DNA from: JALHVH01 sp964585685
GTDB lineage: Bacteria; Acidobacteriota; Aminicenantia; Aminicenantales; Saccharicenantaceae
Length of the DNA: 14,906 bases
Assembly: GCA_964585685.1 (NCBI GenBank)
Contig: CAZPEP010000021.1
Span: 1 to 14,906 of the forward strand
Direction: 5' to 3'
The position numbers and the translations under genes were made by a program. Below are positions 1 to 7,256 of the stretch, piece after piece. The notes under the pieces were generated by a model that saw nothing but the letters and a program-made list of their open reading frames with translations, did no database searches and was not told the origin of the DNA. Within the stretch, counting starts at the first letter, position 1. Each line of letters begins with the position of its first letter.

Positions 1-2033
1 GGCGTCCGCTCGTACCGGAGGAACTCCATGACGAACTGGCCGCGGCCCTGGGTAAGCGTCCGGAGAGCCGTCGCGTACCCGAACATCTCCGAAAGAGGGA
101 CGAAGATCCGGACGACCCTCGCGCCGCCCCGCATCTCCATCCCCTCGATGCGGCCCCGCCGGGAATTGATGTCCCCGACGATGTCCCCGAGATACTCGTC
201 CGGGCTGACGACCTCGAGGGACATGATGGGCTCGAGGATGACGGGCGACGCTTTCCGGCCGGCTTCCTTGAAGGCCAGGGAGCCGGCGATCTTGAAGGCG
301 ATGGGGTTGGAGTCCACCTCGTGGCTGGAGCCGTCCAGGAGGACGGCCTTGAGGTCCGTCAGCGGGAACCCGGCCGCTAGGCCGGCCTCCATCGACTCCC
401 GGATGCCCGTCTCGACGTCGCCGATGAACTCCCGGGGGATGACGCCGCCACGGGTCGCGTCGACGAACTCGAAGCCCCGGCCCCGCGGCAGGGGTTCGAC
501 CGAGATGCGGCAGTGGCCGTACATGCCCTTGCCGCCGGTCTGGCGGATATACTTGCCCTCGCCCTCGGCGGACGTCAGGATGGTCTCCTTGTAGGCGACC
601 TGGGGCTTGCCGAGGTTGGCCTGGACGCCGAACTCGCGCTCCATCCGGTCCATGACGATGTCCAGATGGAGCTCGCCCATCCCCCGGAGCAGGGTCTGGC
701 CCGTCATCGGGTCCCGTTGGACCAAGAGGGTGGGGTCCTCCCGGGTGAACTTGGCCAGGGCGGAGGCGAGCTTGGCGTGCTCGGACTTGGACCTGGGCTC
801 GATCGTCGCCATGATGACCGGCTCGGGGAACTTGATGGACTCGAGGACGATGGGCCGGCTCTTCAGGCAGAGGGTGTCCCCCGTCGCCAGGTTCTTCATC
901 GAGCCCATGGCCGCGATGTCCCCGGCGTAGACCTCCTGGATCTCCTTCCGCTTGTTGGAGTGCATCTCGAGGAGGCGTGACAGGCGCTCCTCCTCGTCCT
1001 TGACCGAGTTGTAGATCATCGACCCGATCTTCGCCTTCCCGGAATAGACCCGGAAAAAGGCCAGGCCGCCGAGGAAGGGGTCGTTCATGATCTTGAAGAC
1101 GAGGGCCGAGAAGGGCTCGCTGTCGGAGGCCGCCCGCGTCTCGGGGGCCCCGGAACGGGGGTGGAGGCCGACGACCGGCGGGACGTCCGCCGGCGAGGGC
1201 AGGTAGTCGACGATGGCGTCGAGGAGGGGGTGGATCCCCTTGTTCCTGAAGGACGCGCCGAAGATAACGGGGACGAACTTGTTGCCCAGGGTCCCTCTGC
1301 GGATCGCGCCCTTGATGTCCGGGACGGAGATCTCCGTCCCGTCGACATACTTCTGCATCAGGACGTCGTCCGTCTCGCTTAAAGTCTCGATCATCTCGCT
1401 TCTTTTCTCTTCGACCATGTCCCGGAACTCCTCCGAGACCTCTCTCACCTCGAAATCCGTTCCGAGGATGCCCCGGCCCCAGTCGATCTCTTTCCGCTCG
1501 ACCAGGTCGATGACGCCGCGAAAGCCCTCCTCCCGGCCCATCGGGACCTGGATCGGCAGGGGCCTGGCCGCGACCCGCGTCCGAAGCTCGGCCACCGCCC
1601 TCTCCGGGTCCGCGCCCACCCGGTCCATCTTGTTGACGTACACGATCCTCGGGACCCTGTACTTATCCGCCTGCCGCCAGACGGTCTCGGATTGGGGCTC
1701 TACGCCGCCGACCCCGCACAAGATCGCGATCGCGCCGTCGAGGACCCTAAGGGAACGCTCGACTTCCGCGGTAAAATCCACATGCCCCGGAGTATCGATG
1801 ATATTGATACGGTGGCTATTCCACGTGCACGTCGTTGCGGCGGAAGTGATGGTGATCGCGCGCTCCTGCTCCTGGACCATCCAGTCCATGACCGCCGTCC
1901 CGTCGTCCACCTCTCCCATCTTGTAAGTGATCCCCGTGTAAAAGAGGATCCGCTCCGTCGTGGTGGTCTTCCCCGCATCGATATGGGCCATGATGCCGAT
2001 ATTCCTCACGTTCTCGATCGGGTGAGACCGCAT
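1..2033 (-). CDS. fusA: Elongation factor G (EF-G), C-terminus cut off by window edge
   Basis: EF-G is the GTPase that drives tRNA-mRNA translocation on the ribosome. The window holds 677 codons. The family is usually about 690-700 residues, so roughly the last 15-20 are missing at base 1. GTPase motifs are clear: P-loop AHIDAGKTT (residues 16-24), switch I RAITITSAATT (58-68), DTPGHVDF (80-87) and NKMDR (134-138). Domain II onward follows, with the domain IV loop GGKGMYGH (500-507), the tip His571 in DGSSHEVDS, and the domain V stretch SRRGRIEGME (624-633). The ATG at 2033 is chosen because the protein then begins at the usual point before ENVRNIGIMAH. A GGAG at 2044-2047 lies 10 nt upstream, while a closer GAGGA is only 1 nt away. 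It follows rpsG by 54 nt, the usual str-operon order. Oddities are Ala59 where Gly is usual in switch I and Met504 where Gln is usual. It is most likely the canonical translocation EF-G given its position beside rpsG; a specialised paralogue is less likely. Confidence 0.97.
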   Translation of the reverse strand, partial: MRSHPIENVRNIGIMAHIDAGKTTTTERILFYTGITYKMGEVDDGTAVMDWMVQEQERAITITSAATTCTWNSHRINIIDTPGHVDFTAEVERSLRVLDGAIAILCGVGGVEPQSETVWRQADKYRVPRIVYVNKMDRVGADPERAVAELRTRVAARPLPIQVPMGREEGFRGVIDLVERKEIDWGRGILGTDFEVREVSEEFRDMVEEKRSEMIETLSETDDVLMQKYVDGTEISVPDIKGAIRRGTLGNKFVPVIFGASFRNKGIHPLLDAIVDYLPSPADVPPVVGLHPRSGAPETRAASDSEPFSALVFKIMNDPFLGGLAFFRVYSGKAKIGSMIYNSVKDEEERLSRLLEMHSNKRKEIQEVYAGDIAAMGSMKNLATGDTLCLKSRPIVLESIKFPEPVIMATIEPRSKSEHAKLASALAKFTREDPTLLVQRDPMTGQTLLRGMGELHLDIVMDRMEREFGVQANLGKPQVAYKETILTSAEGEGKYIRQTGGKGMYGHCRISVEPLPRGRGFEFVDATRGGVIPREFIGDVETGIRESMEAGLAAGFPLTDLKAVLLDGSSHEVDSNPIAFKIAGSLAFKEAGRKASPVILEPIMSLEVVSPDEYLGDIVGDINSRRGRIEGMEMRGGARVVRIFVPLSEMFGYATALRTLTQGRGQFVMEFLRYERT

Positions 2034-2087
2034 GTCCTCTATGCTCCATTGATCGCCGTGCCACGACGTGCCGCTCGGAAACGGAGA

Positions 2088-2558
2088 CTACCATTTATAA
2101 TGAGCGAAGGCCCTATTGGCTTCCGCCATCTTATGGGTGTCTTCCCGCTTCTTGATCGCGCCGCCCCTGTTGTTGATGGCGTCGATAATCTCCGCGGAGA
2201 GCTTCTCCGCCATGCTCTTCCCGTTCCTCTCCTGAGCGTATTTGATGAGCCACCGGACGCCCAGCGTAAACGACCGGCCGGCCGTGATCTCGATCGGGAC
2301 CTGATAGTTGGCTCCGCCCACGCGCCGGGACTTCGTCTCGAGAAGCGGGCGGACGTTGTCGATGGCCTTTTCCAGGATTTTGAGGGGATCCTCCTTCGTC
2401 TTCGCCTGGACGATCTCCATCGTACCGTAGACGACCCGCTCGGCGGTGCTCTTCTTGCCCTTCTTCAAGAACAAGTTGATGAAGCGGGCGACCAGCGTGC
2501 TGTTGTAGAACGGATCTGACTGGATTTTCCTCTTCTTGATGGTTCCGCGTCTCGGCAT
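2088..2558 (-). CDS. rpsG: 30S ribosomal protein S7
   Basis: S7 nucleates assembly of the 30S head by binding the 3' major domain of 16S rRNA, and it lines the E site. The 156-residue length is typical for bacteria. The N-terminal MPRRG, the RRVGGANYQVPIE segment (about residues 78-90) and the C-terminal MAEANRAFAHYKW are hallmark sequences. The ATG is preceded by GGGAGAG (2564-2570), giving 7 nt between GGAG and the start, and this lies directly beside the TAA stop of rpsL (2571-2573). The gap to rpsL is only 12 nt. In E. coli the S7 autoregulatory RNA occupies an rpsL-rpsG spacer of about 100 nt, so that form of control cannot be present here. Translational coupling to rpsL is the simplest inference. 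Nothing is truncated or unusual in the protein. Confidence 0.98.
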   Translation of the reverse strand: MPRRGTIKKRKIQSDPFYNSTLVARFINLFLKKGKKSTAERVVYGTMEIVQAKTKEDPLKILEKAIDNVRPLLETKSRRVGGANYQVPIEITAGRSFTLGVRWLIKYAQERNGKSMAEKLSAEIIDAINNRGGAIKKREDTHKMAEANRAFAHYKW

Positions 2559-2570
2559 ATCCGCTCTCCC

Positions 2571-2960
2571 TTAGGCTTTCGCTCTTTTTTCTTTGGGCCG
2601 TTTTGCCCCATAGCAGGACCTCGCCTTGAAACGGCCCTGGACGCCTTCGCAGTCGAGCGTGCCCCGGACGATGTGGTAGCGGACACCCGGCAGGTCCCTC
2701 ACGCGCCCTCCGCGAATGAGGACAATGGAGTGTTCCTGGAGGTTGTGCCCGACCCCGGGGATATAGCCGGTGACTTCGATGTTATTCGTAAGGCGGACCC
2801 TGGCCACCTTCCGCATGGCCGAGTTCGGCTTCTTCGGCGTCATGGTGAACACGCGCGTGCAGACCCCCCTCTTTTGAGGGCTGCAATCCAACGCAGGCGC
2901 TTTGCTCTTGGACTTCCTGAGCGTCCTGCCCTTTCTCACAAGCTGGTTTACTGTCGGCAA
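2571..2960 (-). CDS. rpsL: 30S ribosomal protein S12, TTG start, natural Arg88
   Basis: S12 sits at the decoding centre of the 30S subunit and governs accuracy and the response to streptomycin. The 129-residue protein begins with PTVNQLVRKG after the initiator and contains PQKRGVCTRV, TPKKPNSAMRKV and GGRVRDLPGVRYH, all S12 signatures. Homology fixes the start at a TTG codon (2958-2960); GAGGAG at 2969-2974 lies 8 nt upstream. Lys43, a classical streptomycin site, is kept. Position 88, normally Lys, is Arg (codon AGG). The Asp89 that RimO methylthiolates in some bacteria is kept. It is the first gene of the str transcript, about 67 nt downstream of the predicted transcription start, and 12 nt before rpsG. 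Confidence 0.97.
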   Translation of the reverse strand: MPTVNQLVRKGRTLRKSKSKAPALDCSPQKRGVCTRVFTMTPKKPNSAMRKVARVRLTNNIEVTGYIPGVGHNLQEHSIVLIRGGRVRDLPGVRYHIVRGTLDCEGVQGRFKARSCYGAKRPKEKRAKA

Positions 2961-3027
2961 AACACCTACTCCTCGATAAAAAAATTCCTTTAGTTATTCA
3001 CCCCAAGGAGAATATCCCGAGACGAAT
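2961..3027 (-). promoter_or_regulatory. 5' leader of the rpsL-rpsG-fusA transcript with alternative hairpins
   Basis: This is the predicted untranslated leader from the inferred transcription start (about 3027) to the rpsL TTG. Bases 2995-3014 can fold into a hairpin: five A/T-rich pairs closed by C-G, a T-T mismatch and two further pairs around a TTGG loop. The element CTCCTTGG (3003-3010) inside that hairpin can instead pair with TCGAGGAG (2969-2976), which includes the rpsL ribosome binding site, giving eight pairs with two G-U wobbles. The two folds exclude each other. A T7 run lies at 2978-2984. The pairings are visible by eye; a regulatory role is inference and may be chance. Confidence 0.4.
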
Positions 3028-3033
3028 GTGTGG

Positions 3034-3062
3034 ATGATAGCAAAAACGGCATTCTCTGTCAA
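3034..3062 (-). promoter_or_regulatory. Sigma70-type promoter for rpsL-rpsG-fusA
   Basis: The -35 box TTGACA (3057-3062) is a perfect consensus. A 17-nt spacer separates it from the -10 box TATCAT (3034-3039), which matches five of six consensus bases. The bases TGC immediately before the -10 box form an extended -10 element. The expected start is an A near 3027. It lies in the rpoC-rpsL gap, the longest in the window, and points at rpsL, so it should let the str genes be transcribed independently of the rif genes. No terminator is visible between rpoC and this promoter, so read-through from rpoC may add to expression. Confidence 0.85.
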
Positions 3063-3095
3063 GAAATTTGAGGACATTTCAGGGGGGCCCCGCCT

Positions 3096-6000
3096 CTAGT
3101 CCCGGGTCGGGACCTCGGTCTCGCCCTCGGGTGCCTCGATGATCAGCTCCGGCTTTTCCTCATCCTTCAATTCGACGTTCCGGTAGAACTTGTACCCCGT
3201 CCCGGCGGGGATCAGCCGGCCCATGATGATGTTCTCCTTCAATCTCCTCAAATAATCCACTTTCCCGTAAAGGCTGGCCTCCGTCAGGACCCTCGTGGTC
3301 TCCTGGAAGGACGCAGCCGCGATGAAGCTGTCGGTGCTCAAAGCGCTTTTCGTTATGCCCAAGAGGAGGGGCCGTGCCTTGGCCGGCTTGCCTCCCCTCT
3401 TCATCACCTTCTCGTTCTCCTCCTGGAAGATGAACTTGTCCACCTGTTCGTCCACCAGGAACTCGGTGTCCCCGACCTCCTCGACCTTGATCCAGCGCAG
3501 CATCTGGCGGATGATCGTCTCGATGTGCTTGTCGTTGATCGGGACCCCCTGGAGCCGGTAGACTTCCTGAACCTCTCGGAGCAGGTATTCGGCCAGCTCC
3601 TTCTCGCCCAGGACCTTCAGGATGTCGTGGGGGTTGACCGGGCCATCCATCAGGGCGTTGCCGGCCTTGATGCGCTCGCCGTCGGCGACGCTCAGGTGAG
3701 CGCCCTTAGGGATGAGATACTCTTTCTCGCCTCCCCGCTCGTTCTTGACGGTAATCTTGCGGTAGCCCCGGACCAGGCCGCCGATCTGGACGAGGCCGTC
3801 GATCTCGGAGATGACGGCCGGGTTCTTGGGCCGGCGAGCCTCGAAGAGCTCCTCAGCCCTGGGCAGGCCGCCCGTGATGTCCTTGGTGCGGGAGGCCTCG
3901 CGGGGGATCTTCGCCAGGACGTCGCCGGCGAACACCCGGTCGGCGTCCTTGATCCCCAGGTTGGCCCCAGACGGCATGAAGTACCTCTTGAGAATGATGG
4001 GGTTTCCCCGGTCGTCCTTCTTCTTCTCGTCGAGGATCTCGACCCGGGGCTGGAGCTTCTCGTCCTTGGGGTCGATGACGACCTGGGAGATGAGGCCGGT
4101 GAACTCGTCCTGGACCTCCTCCATGCTCACGCCGAGGACGACATCATGGAAACGGACGACGCCCGTCTCCTCCGTCAGGATGTATGTGTTGAAGGGGTCC
4201 CATTCGGCGAACCCCTGACGAGCCTTGACCTCCTCGCCTTCCTTGACGAGGACCCTGGCCCCATACGGGACCTGGTAGTGTTCGATCTCCCGGCCCCTGT
4301 GGTCGAGGATCACGATGTTCGCGTTCCGGTTGACGACGACCAGGACCCCCTCCTTGTTGGTGACCGAGAGGAGACTGCTGAACTTGATGACGCCATCCTT
4401 CTTGGCCTCGAGCTTGGACCGCTCGGCGCCGCGCATGGCTATGCCGCCGACGTGGAACGTCCTCATGGTCAGCTGGGTGCCGGGCTCGCCGATCGACTGG
4501 GCCGCCGTGATTCCGACGGCCTCGCCGAGCTCGACCATCTGGCCGCTCGACATGGCCCGGCCGTAGCAGAGCTGGCAGACGCCCCGCTTAGCCTCGCACG
4601 TCAGGACGGAGCGGATCTTAACCCGCTCGATCCCCAGGTTCTGGAACTGCTGGACGACGGCCTCGGTGATCTCTTCGTTCATGTCCACGACGACCTCGCC
4701 CGTATCGGGGTTGATGACCCGCTCGATCGAGGTCCGGCCGACGATGCGATCGATGAAGGGCTCGATGATCTCGCCATTCTCAACGATCGCCGTCACGTTG
4801 ATGCCCTTGAGAGTCCCGCAGTCGCGCTCGTCGACGATGACCTCCTGGGAGACGTCCACGAGCTTGCGCGTCAGGTAGCCTGAATTGGCCGTCTTCAGGG
4901 CCGTGTCGGCCAGGCCCTTGCGGGCGCCGTGGGTCGAGATAAAGTACTGGAGAACGTTCAGGCCCTCCCGGAGGTTCGAGACGATGGGCGTCTCCAGGAT
5001 CTCGCCTGACGGCTTCGACATCAGGCCCCGCATCCCGGCCAGCTGGCGGATCTGCTGCTTGTTGCCGCGGGAGCCGGAGTCGGCCATGACGTACAGAGGA
5101 TTGAGACCGCGACCCTCGAACGAGATCCGCTTCATCTCATTGATCATGGCGGCCGAGACCTTGTCGGTCACCGTGCCCCAGATCTCGATGACGCGGTTGA
5201 ATCGCTCGCCGGCCGATATGGTCCCCTCGCGGTAGAGGTTCTCGATGCCGTTGACCTCCTTCTGGGCCTTTTCGACCAGGGAGGCCTTCTCCCCGGGAAT
5301 GACGAAGTCGTCGATCCCTAGGGAGAACCCGGCCTGCGTGGCGTACTTGAAGCCGAGATCCTTGAGGCTGTCGAGCATCTCGACTGTCGCCTGGAGGCCC
5401 TTCCGGAGGTAGCCGTAGAACACGAGATTCTCGAGGCCTTTCTTGCGGAAGATGCCGTTGATGAACGGGATCCCCTTGGGGAGAGCGCTGTTGAAGATGA
5501 TCCGGCCCGGGGTCGTCTCGACGTGCTCGCCGCGGATATCGTTGGTCGGACAGGTCATGACGGCCTGGTCGTCATAGAAGGTTGCCAGGTTCATGAACGG
5601 GCCGGAGAACCGCAGCTTGATCTGAGCCTGGAGGTCGATCTCCCGGTCCTCCGTGGCCAGGAGGACCTCGTCGGGCGAACCGAAGATCCGGCCCTCCCCT
5701 TTCAGGCCCTTCTTGCCCAAGGTCAGATAGTAGCAGCCCAGGACCATGTCCTGGCTGGGGACGGTCAGGGGGCGCCCGTGGGCAGGCGACAGGATGTTGT
5801 TCGTCGACAGCATGAGCGTCTGGGCCTCGACCTGCGCCTCGACCGACAGCGGGATATGGACGGCCATCTGGTCGCCATCGAAATCAGCGTTGAAGGCCGC
5901 GCAGACGAGCGGGTGAATGTGGATGGCCTTGCCCTCGACGAGCAGAGGCTCGAAGGCCTGGATGCCCAGCCGGTGCAGGGTGGGAGCGCGGTTGAGCATG

Positions 6001-7256
6001 ATCGGGTGCTCACGGACGACCTCCTCGAGGTAGTCCCAGACTTCGGGGCGCTCCGCCTCGTGCCATTCACGGGCCACCTTGACGCTCGGGACGAGCCCTT
6101 CCTTCTCCAACCGGTTGAAGATGAAGGGCTTGAAGAGCTCGAGGGCCATCTTCTTAGGCAGCCCGCACTGGTTGAGCTTGAGCTCGGGGCCGACGACGAT
6201 GACCGAGCGGCCGGAGTAGTCGACGCGCTTGCCAAGGAGATTCTGCCTGAACCGCCCCTGCTTGCCCCGCAGGGCCTCGCTCAGCGACTTGAGGGGGCGG
6301 CGGTTGGCGCCCAGGTGGACTCGGCCGCGCTTCCCGTTATCGAAGAGGGCATCGACGGCTTCCTGGAGCATCCGCTTCTCGTTGCGGATGATGAGCTCGG
6401 GGGCCTTGAGCTCGATCAGCTTCTTCAGCCGGTTGTTCCGGTTGATGACCCGGCGGTAGAGATCGTTGAGGTCCGATGTGGCGAACCGGCCGCCGTCCAG
6501 GCGGACGAGGGGCCTCAGGTCAGGCGGGATGACGGGGACGACGTCGAGGATCATCCACTCGGGCCGGTTCCCCGAGCGCTTGAGGGCCTTGAAGACCCGG
6601 AGGCGCTTGGCGTAGCGGAGCTTCCTCTGCTGGGAGGTCTCCTTCTTCATCAGCTTCCGCAGGCGTTCGGTGTCTTTGACGATGTTGACCCGCTGGAGGA
6701 GCGTCTTAATGGCCTCGGCGCCGATCGCTGCGTCGAACTTGTCCCCATACTTTTCCTGGGCGTCCTTGTGCTCCTCCTCGCTCAGGAGCTGCTTCTCCTT
6801 GAGCGGAGTGTCGCCCGGGTCGAGGACGATGTGCGACTCGAAATAGAGGACCTTCTCGAGGTCCTTGATGGAGAGATCGAGGACGAGGCCGATCCGGCTC
6901 GGCGGGCTCTTGAAGAACCAGATATGGGCTACGGGCGAGGCCAGCAGGATGTGGCCCATGCGCTCCCGGCGGACCTTGGACTTGGTCACCTCGACACCGC
7001 AGCGCTCGCAGATGATGCCCCGGTACTTCATCCGCTTATACTTGCCGCAGAGGCACTCGTAGTCGTTGATGGGGCCGAAGATCTTGGCGCAAAAAAGGCC
7101 GTCCTTTTCGGGCTTGAAGGTCCGGTAATTGATGGTCTCGGGCTTCGTCACCTCGCCCCAAGACCAGCTCTTGATCTTGTCCGGCGAGGCGATATTGATC
7201 CGGACCCTGTCGAAATCGATCCGGGGTTTGCCGCCCATGATCTGGCGAACGTCCAT
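3096..7256 (-). CDS. rpoC: DNA-directed RNA polymerase subunit beta'
   Basis: Beta' is the large catalytic subunit of RNA polymerase. From the chosen start the protein has 1386 residues, against 1407 in E. coli, and motif positions match E. coli within two residues. Visible elements are zinc site 1 (Cys68, Cys70, Cys83, Cys86), the catalytic NADFDGD (456-462; Asp458, 460, 462 bind Mg2+), the bridge helix around 770-804, zinc site 2 (Cys813, 887, 894, 897), the trigger loop (about 910-938 onward, resuming near 1125) and the C-terminal LTEASLYGKVDYLRRLKEN segment. About 180 residues inside the trigger loop form an SI3-like insert. Two ATGs stand in tandem at 7259 and 7256. The AAAGGAG at 7264-7270 is 4 nt from the first and 7 nt from the second, so 7256 is preferred. 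The rpoB stop overlaps (TGATG). The reading frame is open upstream to 7346, but that stretch is rpoB coding sequence. Confidence 0.98.
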   Translation of the reverse strand: MDVRQIMGGKPRIDFDRVRINIASPDKIKSWSWGEVTKPETINYRTFKPEKDGLFCAKIFGPINDYECLCGKYKRMKYRGIICERCGVEVTKSKVRRERMGHILLASPVAHIWFFKSPPSRIGLVLDLSIKDLEKVLYFESHIVLDPGDTPLKEKQLLSEEEHKDAQEKYGDKFDAAIGAEAIKTLLQRVNIVKDTERLRKLMKKETSQQRKLRYAKRLRVFKALKRSGNRPEWMILDVVPVIPPDLRPLVRLDGGRFATSDLNDLYRRVINRNNRLKKLIELKAPELIIRNEKRMLQEAVDALFDNGKRGRVHLGANRRPLKSLSEALRGKQGRFRQNLLGKRVDYSGRSVIVVGPELKLNQCGLPKKMALELFKPFIFNRLEKEGLVPSVKVAREWHEAERPEVWDYLEEVVREHPIMLNRAPTLHRLGIQAFEPLLVEGKAIHIHPLVCAAFNADFDGDQMAVHIPLSVEAQVEAQTLMLSTNNILSPAHGRPLTVPSQDMVLGCYYLTLGKKGLKGEGRIFGSPDEVLLATEDREIDLQAQIKLRFSGPFMNLATFYDDQAVMTCPTNDIRGEHVETTPGRIIFNSALPKGIPFINGIFRKKGLENLVFYGYLRKGLQATVEMLDSLKDLGFKYATQAGFSLGIDDFVIPGEKASLVEKAQKEVNGIENLYREGTISAGERFNRVIEIWGTVTDKVSAAMINEMKRISFEGRGLNPLYVMADSGSRGNKQQIRQLAGMRGLMSKPSGEILETPIVSNLREGLNVLQYFISTHGARKGLADTALKTANSGYLTRKLVDVSQEVIVDERDCGTLKGINVTAIVENGEIIEPFIDRIVGRTSIERVINPDTGEVVVDMNEEITEAVVQQFQNLGIERVKIRSVLTCEAKRGVCQLCYGRAMSSGQMVELGEAVGITAAQSIGEPGTQLTMRTFHVGGIAMRGAERSKLEAKKDGVIKFSSLLSVTNKEGVLVVVNRNANIVILDHRGREIEHYQVPYGARVLVKEGEEVKARQGFAEWDPFNTYILTEETGVVRFHDVVLGVSMEEVQDEFTGLISQVVIDPKDEKLQPRVEILDEKKKDDRGNPIILKRYFMPSGANLGIKDADRVFAGDVLAKIPREASRTKDITGGLPRAEELFEARRPKNPAVISEIDGLVQIGGLVRGYRKITVKNERGGEKEYLIPKGAHLSVADGERIKAGNALMDGPVNPHDILKVLGEKELAEYLLREVQEVYRLQGVPINDKHIETIIRQMLRWIKVEEVGDTEFLVDEQVDKFIFQEENEKVMKRGGKPAKARPLLLGITKSALSTDSFIAAASFQETTRVLTEASLYGKVDYLRRLKENIIMGRLIPAGTGYKFYRNVELKDEEKPELIIEAPEGETEVPTRD

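Noticed and set aside
2978..3014. Leader hairpin plus T7 run as an intrinsic terminator before rpsL
   Set aside because: The T-run starts about 10 nt beyond the stem base, too far for an intrinsic terminator, and the stem is weak.
3084..3091. GGGGCCCC after rpoC as a transcription terminator
   Set aside because: A palindrome with no loop cannot form a stable hairpin, and no T-run follows on the minus strand.
3525..4883. 452-codon open frame on the plus strand opposite the 3' half of rpoC
   Set aside because: Antisense shadow with acidic low-complexity translation.
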